This document shows, piece by piece, positions 35,731-45,851 of a DNA stretch of 64,000 nucleotides (positions within the stretch are counted from its first letter, which is position 1; every line of letters begins with the position of its first letter). The position numbers and the translations under genes were made by a program. The stretch is taken from positions 31,124 to 95,123 of the forward strand of contig CAKOTZ010000006.1 in the NCBI GenBank assembly GCA_934120395.1, written 5' to 3'. The notes beneath the pieces were generated by a model. That model had not been told where the DNA came from, did no database searches, and saw nothing but the letters and a program-made list of their open reading frames with translations. The DNA is from an uncultured Clostridia bacterium. Lineage in GTDB: Bacteria; Bacillota; Clostridia; TANB77; CAG-508.

Positions 35731-36955
35731 CTTCTTCCTTACCTCCTTTAACAATTTGCTTTTCGGTATTAAAGCGATTTATTTCATAATCTAAAATAGC
35801 TTGTTGTGTAGGAGTATGGCGTATGTTGCTTTTAGCCAAGGTTTCAATTTGAGATCTTTGTAATTGACTAAAACGGTATACCATATATGGTTTAAATGGT
35901 GTAGCTATTTTAGTTTCCTCTAAAGTAATATTATATTTTTTTTCAAGATCATCTAAAAAGCGGGAGTCTGAGTGAACCTTGAAATCTGTATTATATTTAG
36001 AAATATTAACTGTAAAATCAGAATTATATTTTTCCTTTGATTTTAGAGGGTCAATACTTCTAGAAAGTCTAATATTTTTAGCTTTATCAGCTTTTGTTAA
36101 ATTAGCGTATTGTTGGACAATTAAATCAATATTTTTTTCTTTAATTTGATATAAATAAGTTGTACTTTGCATGCAAGATATATATTTGAATAAGCTATCT
36201 GGTGTAATATTGTATTTTTTAGATGATTTAGTGTCCATAATTATTTTATTTATTTGTTTATAAGTAGCTGTGCGCTTTAAAACTTTTTTGCTTTCAATAT
36301 CACCATATATGTAACTTGAATAATCCTGAAGAAATGCTTCAGAAAGTGCTTCGCCATCCTTTGTTATAGTAGTTAATAGTTTATTTTTAAGTCTATCATA
36401 GGCATTTGTACATTCAAAAATTTCTTTCGAATTTTCAGGATTAGGGCAACTGGTCTTTACTATATTTTTTCTAACAGCTTCTGCTTGTTTAGCTAATCTA
36501 CTAGACCATAACATATTTTTTGCATATAATTCAATATTGCTATTTCTATTATTATCAAACTCATTAGCCACTTGTTTAGTGGAAACTAACAAAGGATTTT
36601 CAAAATCTATTGCGCTAGTATTTAAATTTTTAAAATTAGAATTATGCAATGAAATAAAAGATGTAAGTGTACCAGTAGGTCTTAATAATTGTTTATACAT
36701 TGATGTTAAAATTTGTGAAGAAATTTTTCGGATGTTTGTAGTATCTGGTTCTTTTATCATTTGCAACATATATAAATTTAATTGTGTTGTATTTTCCAAA
36801 AATAAATAACTTAAGTATAAATCTATGTCTTGTTTTGGAATATTAAATTCTTTTATATTATCTTTAAATTTTTGACTATTTAACACTGCTTTACATAGGT
36901 CTTTGTATTGTTTAATTTGCTTATCAGAGCTAATGTAGTGTTTAGAAAATTTCAT
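35720..36955 (-). CDS. Hypothetical ~411-residue cytoplasmic protein
   Basis: Start chosen at the ATG at 36955 (MKFSKHYISSDKQIKQYKDL), eight bases after AGGAAG. Largely helical, Lys/Asn/Ser-rich, no membrane segments, no nucleotide-binding or catalytic motif that I can see. A pair of Cys in NIVKTSCPNPENSKEIFECTNAYDRL is the only notable local feature. It overlaps the next gene by 11 bases. Likely a lineage-specific gene; function unknown. Confidence 0.65.
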   Translation of the reverse strand: MKFSKHYISSDKQIKQYKDLCKAVLNSQKFKDNIKEFNIPKQDIDLYLSYLFLENTTQLNLYMLQMIKEPDTTNIRKISSQILTSMYKQLLRPTGTLTSFISLHNSNFKNLNTSAIDFENPLLVSTKQVANEFDNNRNSNIELYAKNMLWSSRLAKQAEAVRKNIVKTSCPNPENSKEIFECTNAYDRLKNKLLTTITKDGEALSEAFLQDYSSYIYGDIESKKVLKRTATYKQINKIIMDTKSSKKYNITPDSLFKYISCMQSTTYLYQIKEKNIDLIVQQYANLTKADKAKNIRLSRSIDPLKSKEKYNSDFTVNISKYNTDFKVHSDSRFLDDLEKKYNITLEETKIATPFKPYMVYRFSQLQRSQIETLAKSNIRHTPTQQAILDYEINRFNTEKQIVKGGKEEDVR

Positions 36956-37110
36956 AACCATCACTTCCTCTAAAGAATAAATAAAACCTAATATAATTAT
37001 AGCATAAAGGTAATAGGCTTGGCAAATTTATGTTTTTTCAGGAAAACTACTGATTTTTATAGCGTTTTGTGGTATAATATTAATATATGGGATAAAAGGA
37101 GGTTGATGTG

Positions 37111-37284
37111 GTGAACGAGAAATTTAATATAGATATTGAAAATATAAAAAGAGATTTAGCTATAGAGGGAATGTGCTTATCGGAGGAAGATGTAAGTTTA
37201 TTACAAAAATATTCTAGTAGAGAAATTAATATGGAACAATTAATTAACACCATTCAAAAAACAACAATGGAGGGCATACAATAG
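37111..37284 (+). CDS. VbhA-like antitoxin of the Fic toxin
   Basis: 57 residues from GTG 37111 (eight bases after AGGAGG; GTG 37108 is also possible). The sequence IKRDLAIEGMCLSEEDVSLLQKYSSREINMEQLINTIQ fits the short antitoxin VbhA family, whose EG-containing helix carries the inhibitory Glu that blocks ATP in the Fic active site. The classical Ser/Thr at the start of the inhibition motif is Asp here. Its stop is one base before the Fic ATG. Confidence 0.8.
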   Translation: MNEKFNIDIENIKRDLAIEGMCLSEEDVSLLQKYSSREINMEQLINTIQKTTMEGIQ

Positions 37285-37285
37285 A

Positions 37286-37880
37286 ATGAAAGACCTTTAT
37301 GAAGCAAGAAATTCAATTTATTGTTATAAGGATAGTAATGTATTAAAAAATAAACTGGAAATTAAAAATAATGAAGATTTATTTTTATATGAAACTAAAA
37401 TAACAGCTGCAAAATTACTTATTTTAAGAGAAAAAGGAATTACAGGCAAATTTGATAGCGCACATTTTATTTCTATACATCGTTTTTTATTTGAAGATAT
37501 CTATCCATTTGCGGGACTTTTTCGCTCAGAAAATATAGCCAAGGATAATTTTAGATTTGCTCAATGGGAATATATTGAGGAACAGTTAAAATACACATTG
37601 AATCAATTGAAAAGCGAAAATTATTTAGCTGGTTATGACAAAGAGAAATTGGCGGAAAGGCTCGCATATTATATGGCTGAATTAAACGTATTGCATCCTT
37701 TTAGAGAGCGGAAATGGACGAACAACTAGAGAATTTATTAGACAATTGGCGTTAAAAAATGGTTATGAGCTCAATATAAAAAATATTGTAGCAGAGGATA
37801 TGTTAAAAGCCTGTATTGAATCTGTAGTTGATACAACATTTTTACAACAATTGTTAAAACAATGTTTAGAAAAAAAGTAG
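37286..37880 (+). CDS. Fic-domain AMPylating toxin (requires +1 shift at CGG 37709)
   Basis: 197 residues when C37709 is skipped. N-terminal helices (LYEARNSIYCYKDSNVLKNKL), FDSAHFISIHRFLFEDIYPFAGLFR in the flap region, then the catalytic motif HPFREGNGRTTREFIRQLA, whose Gly-Asn-Gly-Arg part exists only after the shift. Frame zero reads HPFRERKWTNN and stops. The fused sequence matches HxFxxGNGRxxR perfectly. It is paired with the VbhA-like antitoxin as a class I Fic toxin-antitoxin unit. Expected activity is transfer of AMP to a target such as a type II topoisomerase. A terminator follows the restored stop directly, which supports 37880 as the true end. Confidence 0.9.
37709..37711 (+). other. 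CGG +1 recoding site 3 (GAG-C-GGA), inside the Fic motif
   Basis: Frame zero GAG CGG AAA TGG; skipping C37709 gives GAG GGA AAT GGA CGA, i.e. E-G-N-G-R of the catalytic loop. Confidence 0.88.
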
Positions 37881-37908
37881 GGTATGGTCTTGTGTCTACC
37901 CTACTTTT
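37873..37908 (+). terminator. Terminator of the Fic module
   Basis: AAAAGTAGGGTA pairs perfectly with TACCCTACTTTT. It overlaps the stop codon of the +1-restored Fic gene. Confidence 0.88.
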
Positions 37909-37941
37909 ATGCTACTGTTATTATAGAAATAGGGGGTAAAA

Positions 37942-38778
37942 ATGAAACTAGGATTAGCTTTGTCTGGTGGTGGCGTTAAGGGTGCTGCTCATATTGGAGT
38001 TATACAGGCATTAGAAGAGGAAAATATTTCTATAGATGTGATTAGCGGAACTTCGTCAGGAAGTATTGTATTGGCTTTATATGCTATGGGTTATACAACA
38101 AGAGAAATGAGAGATTTATTTGATGAATTTGCAAAAGTTTTAATTGAAACAAGTCCAAAATATTTTATAACACATGTAAAACAGAATAAGACTTTTTTAC
38201 CTGAAGGTACAAGGTCTGGAGAAAATATAGAATTAGCTGTAAATGAAGTGGCAAGATATAAGAGAATGTTTAATATTAAAGATATAAGAATGCCAATTGC
38301 TATACCGGCAGTAGATATCGTACAGGGTAAAGAATTTGTATTTACAAACAATGAACATGAAGAGGAATATTATTTAAAAAATGTAAGTATAAGCAAGGCG
38401 GTAAGAGCTAGTTGTTCTTTTCCAGGAATTTATGCCCCATGCACATATAAAGGTCATTCATTTTTAGATGGGGGAATTCTAAACAATGTACCCGTTAAAG
38501 AAGCAAAAAAATTAGGTGCAGATAAGGTAATTGCAATTAAATTTGAAGAAGAAAAAATGAGTAAAAAAAGTAATATATATAGTATTTTGCTAAGAACATT
38601 AGATATTATGACTGGGAGAATTGCTGAAGAAAATCTAAAAGAAAGTGATTATATTATTGAATTACCTATAGAAAAAGTAGGACTTTTGGATATTAGTAAG
38701 TTAGAAGAATGTTATCAAATTGGATATAAGAAGGCAAAGGAATTAATGCCGGAGATAAAAGAAATGATTGGTAAATAA
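37942..38778 (+). CDS. Patatin-like phospholipase (RssA/YchK-type)
   Basis: 278 residues. Oxyanion motif LSGGGVKGAAHIG at residue 7, nucleophile elbow GTSSGS (Gxsxg) near residue 40, and DGGILNNVPV with the catalytic Asp near 178. This is the bacterial patatin fold, a Ser-Asp dyad acyl hydrolase acting on membrane lipids. AGGGGG ribosome site before ATG 37942. It stands alone between the Fic module and the two-component system. All catalytic residues are present. Confidence 0.92.
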   Translation: MKLGLALSGGGVKGAAHIGVIQALEEENISIDVISGTSSGSIVLALYAMGYTTREMRDLFDEFAKVLIETSPKYFITHVKQNKTFLPEGTRSGENIELAVNEVARYKRMFNIKDIRMPIAIPAVDIVQGKEFVFTNNEHEEEYYLKNVSISKAVRASCSFPGIYAPCTYKGHSFLDGGILNNVPVKEAKKLGADKVIAIKFEEEKMSKKSNIYSILLRTLDIMTGRIAEENLKESDYIIELPIEKVGLLDISKLEECYQIGYKKAKELMPEIKEMIGK

Positions 38779-38868
38779 TTGTTTAGCACTAAGTTTAGGG
38801 AGAATTCACATAATAGACATAAATAAAAAATATAATAAGCGAAAACAGTGAATAAAGGAGACAAAAGT

Positions 38869-39550
38869 ATGAATGAATACACAATATTAGTTGTTGATGA
38901 TGAATCGAGAATGAGAAAATTAATTAAAGACTTTTTAATTAAAAAAGATTTTAAGATTATTGAGGCAGAAGACGGAGAAAAAGCAATAGAAGTATTTGAG
39001 CAAGAAAATGATAATATTGACTTGATACTATTGGATGTAATGATGCCTAAATTAGATGGATGGTCAGTTTTAAGACAAATTCGACAAGAATCTAGTGTGC
39101 CAATTATTATGCTAACGGCAAGAGGAGAAGAACAAGATGAATTATTTGGATTTGAACTAGGAGTTGATGAGTATATTGCAAAGCCATTTAGTCCTAAAAT
39201 ATTAGTAGCAAGAGTAGAAGCTATATTAAAAAGAGCATATGGAAATACTAGAAAAGAAGAAAAGGATTATGGTGGAATAAAAATTGATTCAGAAGGTAGA
39301 ACTGTAACTGTTGATGACAAAAATGTGGAAATGAGTTTGCGAGAATATGAACTGTTGAAATATTTAGTTGATAATGAAAATATTGCATTATCAAGAGATA
39401 AAATTTTAAATAATGTATGGAATTATGATTATTATGGAGATTCTAGAACTATAGATAGCCATATAAAGAAAATTAGACACAAATTAGGCAAAAAGGGTAA
39501 ATATATTAAAACTATAAGACGGAATAGGATACAAATTTGAAGTGAAATAG
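38869..39550 (+). CDS. OmpR-family response regulator (requires +1 shift at CGG 39520)
   Basis: Start at ATG 38869 behind AAAGGAG; 226 residues after skipping C39520. Receiver domain: VVDDESRMRKL, phospho-Asp in LILLDVMMPKLDG, LTARGEE, KPFSP. Winged helix: SLREYELLKYLVDNENIALSRDKILNNVWNYDYYGDSRTIDSHIKKIRHKLG. Frame zero ends KTIRRNRIQI; the shift restores KTIRGIGYKFEVK, matching the near-invariant RGxGY(R/K)FE end of this family. The histidine kinase starts 10 bases after the restored stop. The regulated genes are not identifiable. Confidence 0.93.
39520..39522 (+). other. CGG +1 recoding site 4 (AGA-C-GGA)
   Basis: Frame zero AGA CGG AAT AGG; skipping C39520 gives AGA GGA ATA GGA TAC, i.e. 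R-G-I-G-Y, the conserved OmpR-family C-terminal strand. Confidence 0.88.
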
Positions 39551-39560
39551 GGAGGAAAAA

Positions 39561-41099
39561 GTGAAAACACCGAAGACTTTAAAATCTGTACGAATGAAGC
39601 TATTTCTAACTTTGTCTATAGTTGTTATTATAATAATTGTATTTCTTATCTTACTAAATAATGTGGTTTTAGAAACATATTATTTACATTCTAAAAGAAA
39701 TTCTTTACTAAGTGTATATAAAAATATAAATAATTATTATAATAATATTGACGAAAATCAAAATATAGATTTGGAATTGGAGTTAGATAAGGTAGCATTA
39801 AATAACAATTTTGATATGATAATAAAAACAGATGAGGGATTTAATATATTTTCATCTAATAAAAATTTTTTAGATACAATTGGACAAATTAGTGAAACGG
39901 AAGAAGCGGGAACCTACGCTTCTAAAAGAGACACTTTATATGAGGATAATAATTTATATATAAAAAAGGTGAAGGATAAAAAAACAAATCTAAATGTAAT
40001 TTTACTTTCTGCAACCTTGGATAATGGATATAAATTATATATAAGATTACCAATAGCCTCTATACAAGAGAGCGTTAAAATTTCTAATAATTTCTTATTG
40101 CTGATAGGAAGTTTCACAATTTTTATTGGTGGCATTGTTGTATCTGTTATATCTAGTAAATTTACTAAACCAATTTATGAATTAAATAATATCGCTAAAA
40201 GAATGGCTAATTTAGATTTCAGTAGAAAATATGAAGAAAAAAATTCAGATGATGAAATTAATGACCTAGGAAAAAGCATTAATATCTTGTCAGACAAATT
40301 AGAAAAGACTATTAATCAATTAAAAGAAGCAAATATAGAACTTGAAAAGGATATAGAACATAAATCGAGAATTGATGAAATGAGAAAACAGTTTATTTCT
40401 GATGTTTCGCATGAATTAAAGACACCAATTGCTTTGATACAAGGATATGCAGAAGGACTACAGGAAAACGTAATCACCGATGAGGAAAGTCGAAAATTTT
40501 ATGTTGAAGTAATTTTAGATGAAGCAAATAAAATGGATAAGTTAGTAAAACAATTATTGGAGCTAATGAAATTGGAATATGGCAAGAGAGAATTTAATAA
40601 CATTAAATTTGATATGACAGAATTAATTAGAGAAGTTATAAGAAAAACATCGGTAATGTTAGAGGGACAAAATATTAAAGTTAAATTTGAAGCAAAAGAA
40701 CCTGTGTATGTATATGCTGATGAGTTTTATATAGAGCAAGTTATCACAAATTATGTAACGAATGCAATTAAGCATGTTGAAGAAAGAAATAAAGATATTC
40801 TAATTGAAATTCGAATTGAAAAAAGAGAAAATGGAAAAGCAAGAATATATGTTTATAATACAGGTACACCAATTTCAGAAGAAAATCAAAATCGTATATG
40901 GAATCGTTTTTATAAGATAGATACTTCAAGGAATAGAGAGAAAGGCGGAACTGGAATAGGGCTTTCTTTAGTAAAAGCTATTATGAACAACTATAAAAAT
41001 GCATATGGTGTATACAATAGAGATAATGGTGTAGAATTTTACTTCGATTTAGACTATATTGAAAAAAGTAAGGGTGAAGATGATGAAAATATTAATTAA
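39561..41099 (+). CDS. Sensor histidine kinase
   Basis: 512 residues. Transmembrane helices at ~14-35 and ~172-195 flank an outer sensor domain. HAMP domain (ISSKFTKPIYELNNIAKRMANLDFS) follows, then an H-box SDVSHELKTPIALIQGYAEG with phospho-His near residue 284. N-box NAIKHVEE and G-boxes (RFYKIDTSRNREKGGTGIGLSLVKAI) complete the kinase. Partner of the regulator just upstream. It overlaps the deaminase gene by 17 bases, so all three may be co-transcribed. Confidence 0.95.
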   Translation: MKTPKTLKSVRMKLFLTLSIVVIIIIVFLILLNNVVLETYYLHSKRNSLLSVYKNINNYYNNIDENQNIDLELELDKVALNNNFDMIIKTDEGFNIFSSNKNFLDTIGQISETEEAGTYASKRDTLYEDNNLYIKKVKDKKTNLNVILLSATLDNGYKLYIRLPIASIQESVKISNNFLLLIGSFTIFIGGIVVSVISSKFTKPIYELNNIAKRMANLDFSRKYEEKNSDDEINDLGKSINILSDKLEKTINQLKEANIELEKDIEHKSRIDEMRKQFISDVSHELKTPIALIQGYAEGLQENVITDEESRKFYVEVILDEANKMDKLVKQLLELMKLEYGKREFNNIKFDMTELIREVIRKTSVMLEGQNIKVKFEAKEPVYVYADEFYIEQVITNYVTNAIKHVEERNKDILIEIRIEKRENGKARIYVYNTGTPISEENQNRIWNRFYKIDTSRNREKGGTGIGLSLVKAIMNNYKNAYGVYNRDNGVEFYFDLDYIEKSKGEDDENIN

Positions 41100-42288
41100 A
41101 AATGCAACTTTAATATCAATGGATAAGAATAGAGCTCAAAAGGAAAACAACTGTGATGTTATGGTAGAAAATGATAAAATAATAAAAATTGGACAGCAGT
41201 TGGATGAAAACGTCGATAAAATAATTGAAGCAAAAGAAAGGGTATTGCTTCCAGGATATATAAATACTCATGCTCATGTTCCAATGAGCATATTTCGTGA
41301 GATAGTAGATGGTTTGCCTTTGCAGGAATGGTTAGAAAAGAAAATTTGGCCAATTGAGTCAAAGTTGACCGCTAATGATATTTATAATGCTTCAAAATTA
41401 AGTTTCGAAGAAATGATAGCTTCAGGAACAACAACCATAAATGATCATTATTTTATGACAGAAGATATTATCAAAGCAGCAGTAGAGAAGGGGATTAGAA
41501 TTGAACTTACAAGAGTTCTAATGGATACTGATGGACAAGGAGCTCAAAGAATAAATGAACTAGAAGAACTATTAGAGAAATATCAAAATAAATATGAGAA
41601 TATAACATTTAGTATAGGTATACATGGTTTGTATACTTGTAGTCCAGAGTATGTAGAAAAAGCGACTAATTTAGCTAGAAAATATAATTTAAATGTTCAT
41701 ATGCATTTCTGTGAAAACCAAGAAGAAGTAGAAACAATTAAAAAGGTATATAAAGTGACCTATCCATCAGAAGTATTAGAAAAATATTTCCAAGGGTTAA
41801 ATGTAATTTTAGCTCATTGTGTTGAACTAACAAAGTACGATATGAATATTTTAAAAAAGATGAATATAAATGTTTCACATTGTCCAGTAAGTAACCTAAG
41901 ATTAGGTTGTGGTATTGCACATATAGAAGAATTAAGAAATATGGGTGTAAATGTTACTTTGGGAACGGATGGACAGGGAAGTGGTAGTAATTTAGATATG
42001 TTTGAAACAATGAAATTTGCTACATTACTGCAAAAGGGATATTTTAAAAATCCACGTTTTATGCCAGCATATGAAGTGCTAAAAATGGCAACTATTAATG
42101 GTGCAAAAGCATTAAATAAAGCAAATGAGATTGGAAGTATAACTGTTGGAAAAAAAGCTGATATTATTTTGATAGATTTAGATACAGATTTAACTAGACC
42201 CGTAAATGATATTTTTGCAGATATTGTATATAATGCAAAAGCTGTAAATGTTGTTATGACTATGGTAAATGGAAATATATTAAAATAA
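41083..42288 (+). CDS. mtaD: 5'-methylthioadenosine / S-adenosylhomocysteine deaminase
   Basis: Start at ATG 41083 behind AGGGTGAAG; about 401 residues. Amidohydrolase fold with metal ligands in GYINTHAHVPMS (HxH), NVHMHFCENQEEVE, LAHCVELT, and LGTDGQGSGSNLDMFETM. The family normally deaminates methylthioadenosine, SAH or related adenosine derivatives to inosine forms. The C-terminal beta segment (GSITVGKKADIILIDLDTD) closes the composite fold. The substrate is assigned from overall similarity; guanine-type deaminases have different signatures. Confidence 0.88.
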   Translation: MKILIKNATLISMDKNRAQKENNCDVMVENDKIIKIGQQLDENVDKIIEAKERVLLPGYINTHAHVPMSIFREIVDGLPLQEWLEKKIWPIESKLTANDIYNASKLSFEEMIASGTTTINDHYFMTEDIIKAAVEKGIRIELTRVLMDTDGQGAQRINELEELLEKYQNKYENITFSIGIHGLYTCSPEYVEKATNLARKYNLNVHMHFCENQEEVETIKKVYKVTYPSEVLEKYFQGLNVILAHCVELTKYDMNILKKMNINVSHCPVSNLRLGCGIAHIEELRNMGVNVTLGTDGQGSGSNLDMFETMKFATLLQKGYFKNPRFMPAYEVLKMATINGAKALNKANEIGSITVGKKADIILIDLDTDLTRPVNDIFADIVYNAKAVNVVMTMVNGNILK

Positions 42289-42355
42289 AAATTAACGACA
42301 TAAAAAATACTTTATGAGAATAAGTTGTAATAGCTTAGCTCAAGGAGGATTTTTT

Positions 42356-42577
42356 ATGTTGTTTTTATTTAATAGAGCAAAAATTGTATCATATTTGGTT
42401 ATTGTTTTTACTATAGTGGCTTTATTTACAGTATCATATAATTGGCAAATGAGTAAAACAACGTTGCAAGTAACAGCTAATGAAAAGAAATTACAGTCAT
42501 CATATTCTCTAGATACAAATGAGAATAAATCATTGGAAACGTTGCATATCTTTTCTAAATTTGTTAATAATACATAA
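42356..42577 (+). CDS. Small single-pass membrane protein
   Basis: 73 residues from ATG 42356 behind a strong AAGGAGG site. A basic N-terminus (FNRAKIVSY) precedes one transmembrane helix (residues ~12-30, LVIVFTIVALFTVSY), and a short polar outer tail follows. No recognisable family. The good ribosome site supports it as a real gene. Confidence 0.65.
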   Translation: MLFLFNRAKIVSYLVIVFTIVALFTVSYNWQMSKTTLQVTANEKKLQSSYSLDTNENKSLETLHIFSKFVNNT

Positions 42578-42794
42578 ATAGGGTGAAATAAAATCACATA
42601 ATTACTTAAAAAACAGACGAACTCCTAGAAACACTTTGAAAATATTACACATTAAAATAAAAAAATAAACTTTTTATGTAGACAAAACTAGAAAAAGATG
42701 GTATAATAATAACATAAATTGGAATTCGGGAATTCTAAAGCTAAAACGAAATGAATAAACTACAATAGATAAATAATATAAGGGAGGAAAAATT

Positions 42795-43499
42795 GTGAAT
42801 ATGGATACAAATTATTCAGAAAATAACTACTTAGTTTTAGTAGGAAAAGTTGCAAATGAAAAAAAATTTAGTCATGAAGTTTATGGAGAAAGTTTTTACT
42901 TGTTTAATTTAGAGGTTCCACGTTTAAGTGGTACATCAGATGTTATACCAATTACAGTTTCAGACAGACTATTAACTGGAACAAATTTAGAAGTTGGTAG
43001 TAATATTATTGTAAAAGGTCAATTTCGTTCATATAATACTTATGACAATACAAAAAATAGATTGGTACTTACAGTATTTGCAAAGGATATTTTACCAGTT
43101 GAAGAAGCGGCAGAAGAGCAAGATGAAACAATAAAAGAAGAGGTTTCAAATGAGGTTATTTTAAATGGTTATATTTGCAAACCACCTATTTATCGCCAAA
43201 CACCATTTAAGAGAGAAATTGCAGATATTTTACTTGCAGTAAATAGAGCATATAATAAATCAGATTATATACCTTGTATAGCGTGGGGAAGAAATGCAAG
43301 ATTTTGTCAAAACATAGAAGTTGGAACCTGTGTAAGAATTTTTGGTAGAGTTCAATCAAGAATGTATGAAAAAAAGCTTGAAGATGGAACAGTAGAACAA
43401 AGAGTTGCTTATGAGGTGTCTATAGGAAGTATGGAAGTCATCAATGAAGAAGATGGGAGTAAAATGGAAGACATAGATACAAATAAACAAGCAATGTAA
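42795..43499 (+). CDS. Double OB-fold single-stranded-DNA-binding-like protein
   Basis: GTG start at 42795, seven bases after AGGGAGG; 234 residues. Two OB folds: residues ~10-105 (NYLVLVGKVANEKKFSHEVYGESFYLFNLEVPRLSGTSDVIPITVS) and ~118-215 (SNEVILNGYICKPPIYRQTPFKREIADILLAVNRAYNKSDYIPCIAWGRNARF), the second being the more SSB-like. The C-terminus is acidic but lacks DDDLPF. Clostridia often have such a second SSB. A role in DNA metabolism is inferred from the fold. Confidence 0.85.
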   Translation: MNMDTNYSENNYLVLVGKVANEKKFSHEVYGESFYLFNLEVPRLSGTSDVIPITVSDRLLTGTNLEVGSNIIVKGQFRSYNTYDNTKNRLVLTVFAKDILPVEEAAEEQDETIKEEVSNEVILNGYICKPPIYRQTPFKREIADILLAVNRAYNKSDYIPCIAWGRNARFCQNIEVGTCVRIFGRVQSRMYEKKLEDGTVEQRVAYEVSIGSMEVINEEDGSKMEDIDTNKQAM

Positions 43500-43527
43500 A
43501 TTAGATATAACTTAATAAATAAATATA

Positions 43528-43566
43528 ACCCAAGAATAGATAGGATTTTCCTATCTATTTTTGGGT
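43528..43566 (+). terminator. Terminator
   Basis: ACCCAAGAATAGATAGG pairs with CCTATCTATTTTTGGGT around a short loop, with T in the stem and after it. Confidence 0.9.
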
Positions 43567-43629
43567 CTAAAAGTATTGTAAGTATTTATAAGTTATGATA
43601 AGATATACACAAAAAAGAGGAGCAGTTAG

Positions 43630-45277
43630 ATGGAAAAAAAGAAGAATTTAATATTTTTTATTTTGACTAGTATATTGGTTGTAATATTTTGTATATCTCT
43701 TTGTCCAGTAGGATTGCAAAATGATACTTTTTATACTATTAAAATAGGTGAATATATCATGCAAAATGGAATTTCTGTGTTACATGGTGGAATGGATCCA
43801 TTTTCTTGGCATAGTGATTTGCCATATACTTTTCCACATTGGGCGTATGATGTATTTATTTATTGGACATATAATTTAGGCGGATTTTTAGGAATATTTA
43901 TTTCAACTGTGGTATTAGCTTGTATTTTGGGTTTATCAATTTATTTTGTAAATTATAAATTAACAAAAAATAAATTAGTATCATTTTTAATTACACTTCG
44001 GAGCAATGTATTTACTTAAAGGATATGTTGCCGCAAGAGCACAGTTGCTTACATTTATTTTGTTTATATGGACAATTTATTTTATAGAGCAATATTTAAA
44101 AACAAAGAAAAAACGTTATGGAATTGCATTAATAATTATTCCAATAATTATTGCAAATGTCCACTTAGCTGTATGGCCATTTTTCTTTGTGTTATTCTTA
44201 CCATATATTGGAGAATATGTAATAGCAGTTTTAACAAGCAAAAATTACTTTAGAAAATTGAGTATAAAAAGATACAGTAGAAAAATTGCTAAAGGAAAAA
44301 TTAGCAAAGAAAAGGCATTAAAATATGAAGAAAAAATAAATAAGTTAGAAGAAAAAGAGAGCATTGCGGAGGAAAAAACAAATAAACGCAGAGAGCATCC
44401 ATATAAGATTAGTATTGAGAAAAATGATAATGTAAAGGGACTTATAATAATTGCAATTATTTGTGCTTTTACGGGCTTATTAACACCACTTGGAGATACA
44501 CCATATACATATTTAATTAATACTCTAAGAGGTAATACAATGGATAGTATAAGCGAACATTTACCTATGGTTCTTATTAATGCAAAAGATTTCATGTGCG
44601 TGTTAGTTATTTTTCTTGCAATACTATTATTGACAGATACAAAAATCAAGTTGCGTGATTTTTTCATGGTTGGAGGTCTTCTTTTAATGGCATTAAGCAC
44701 AAGAAGACAAATGTCTATGTTTATACTAATTTGTTCGGTAATTTTAAATCGTTTAGTATGTAACTTTACATCAAAATATGACCCAGAAGGTTGCAGAAAA
44801 ATGGAAGCAAATATGGTAAAAATACCAGGAATAATTATAACTATAGCTGTTGTATTAATTGTTAGTTTATACATGGCAAAACCTAAATTCAATGACAAAT
44901 TTATATCAACTAAAAATTATCCTGTTGAAGCATGTGATTTTATACTAAATAATGTTGATATTCAAAGTATGCGTTTATATAATGAATACAATTTTGGAAG
45001 TTATGTGCTATATAGAGGAATTCCAGTATTTATAGATTCAAGAGCGGATTTATATGCACCAGAATTTAATGGCGGAAGAAACATTTTTACAGATTATATT
45101 AATACATCTAATTTAAATCTTTATTATGAAACTAAATTTAAGGAATATAAGATAACACATGTTCTAATATATAAAAATTCTAAATTGAATATGTTAATAT
45201 CTAAAGATATTCATTATAATTTATTGTATTCAGATGATGCCTTTTGTTTTTACGAAAGACTATCTAGCAATGAGTAA
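43630..45277 (+). CDS. Polytopic membrane protein (requires +1 shift at CGG 43999)
   Basis: 548 residues when C43999 is skipped; frame zero stops at 44017-44019. The two parts join as LITLGAMYLLKGYVAARAQLLTF inside a membrane region. About ten transmembrane helices, a charged cytoplasmic coil around 44240-44420, and a soluble C-terminal domain (EACDFILNNVDIQSMRLYNEYNFGSYVLYRGIPVFIDSRADLYAPEF). This end resembles the lumenal domain of GT-C-type glycosyltransferase relatives found in Clostridia, and the early motif NDTFYTIKIGEYI...HGGMDPFSWH also fits that group. The reaction is unknown. It is followed 15 bases later by lspA. Confidence 0.78.
43999..44001 (+). other. CGG +1 recoding site 5 (CTT-C-GGA)
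   Basis: Frame zero CTT CGG AGC AAT GTA; skipping C43999 gives CTT GGA GCA ATG TAT and restores a continuous membrane helix. Confidence 0.75.
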
Positions 45278-45291
45278 GAAAAGGAGTTATA

Positions 45292-45795
45292 ATGCAAATT
45301 GAAGACGAGAAAAAAAGAAAACTAACAAAAGCTTTTGGAACCACAGCTGTAATAATATTAATTGCTCAAGCAATTAATATATATGTTGTAGCTAATGTAA
45401 AAGATGCAAGCAAAGTGCTTTTGAATGGTTTTTTACAGTTGACTTACGTGGAAAATACAGGAGGAGCTTTTGGAATTGGAGCGAATGATACAATAGGTTT
45501 TATATTGATTAATATACTTGTTTTAGGGATTATAATTCACTTTATGATATCACAAGTAGATAGAATTGATAGAAAGACTATGATGTCATTAAATTTAATG
45601 CTTTCTGGAGGAATAAGTAATCTTATAGATAGAATTGTAAGGGGATTTGTTGTTGATTATATTGATGTTTCTCAAATTTTTAAATTTCCGGTATTCAATT
45701 TAGCTGATATATGTATTTTTTTAGGCTGGATAATTTTAATTATTTCAATTTTAATTTATTGGAGAAAAGAAGTAAAAGCTAAAAAGAAATCTTAA
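45292..45795 (+). CDS. lspA: Lipoprotein signal peptidase
   Basis: 167 residues, four transmembrane helices. Catalytic regions are present: YVENTGGAFGIG, LSGGISNLIDRIVRGFVVDYID (first Asp) and FNLADICIFLGW (second Asp). Cleaves signal peptides of lipidated prolipoproteins at the membrane. It is followed by rluD, an order (lspA-rluD) common in Firmicutes. Confidence 0.95.
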   Translation: MQIEDEKKRKLTKAFGTTAVIILIAQAINIYVVANVKDASKVLLNGFLQLTYVENTGGAFGIGANDTIGFILINILVLGIIIHFMISQVDRIDRKTMMSLNLMLSGGISNLIDRIVRGFVVDYIDVSQIFKFPVFNLADICIFLGWIILIISILIYWRKEVKAKKKS

Positions 45796-45804
45796 AAATT
45801 GAAG

Positions 45805-45829
45805 GCACGGCTTAATTGCTGTGCTTTTT
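45805..45829 (+). terminator. Short terminator between lspA and rluD
   Basis: GCACGGC / GCTGTGC stem with one G-U pair, followed by TTTTT. Confidence 0.6.
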
Positions 45830-45851
45830 ATATTAGAAGGAGAAGTTTTAA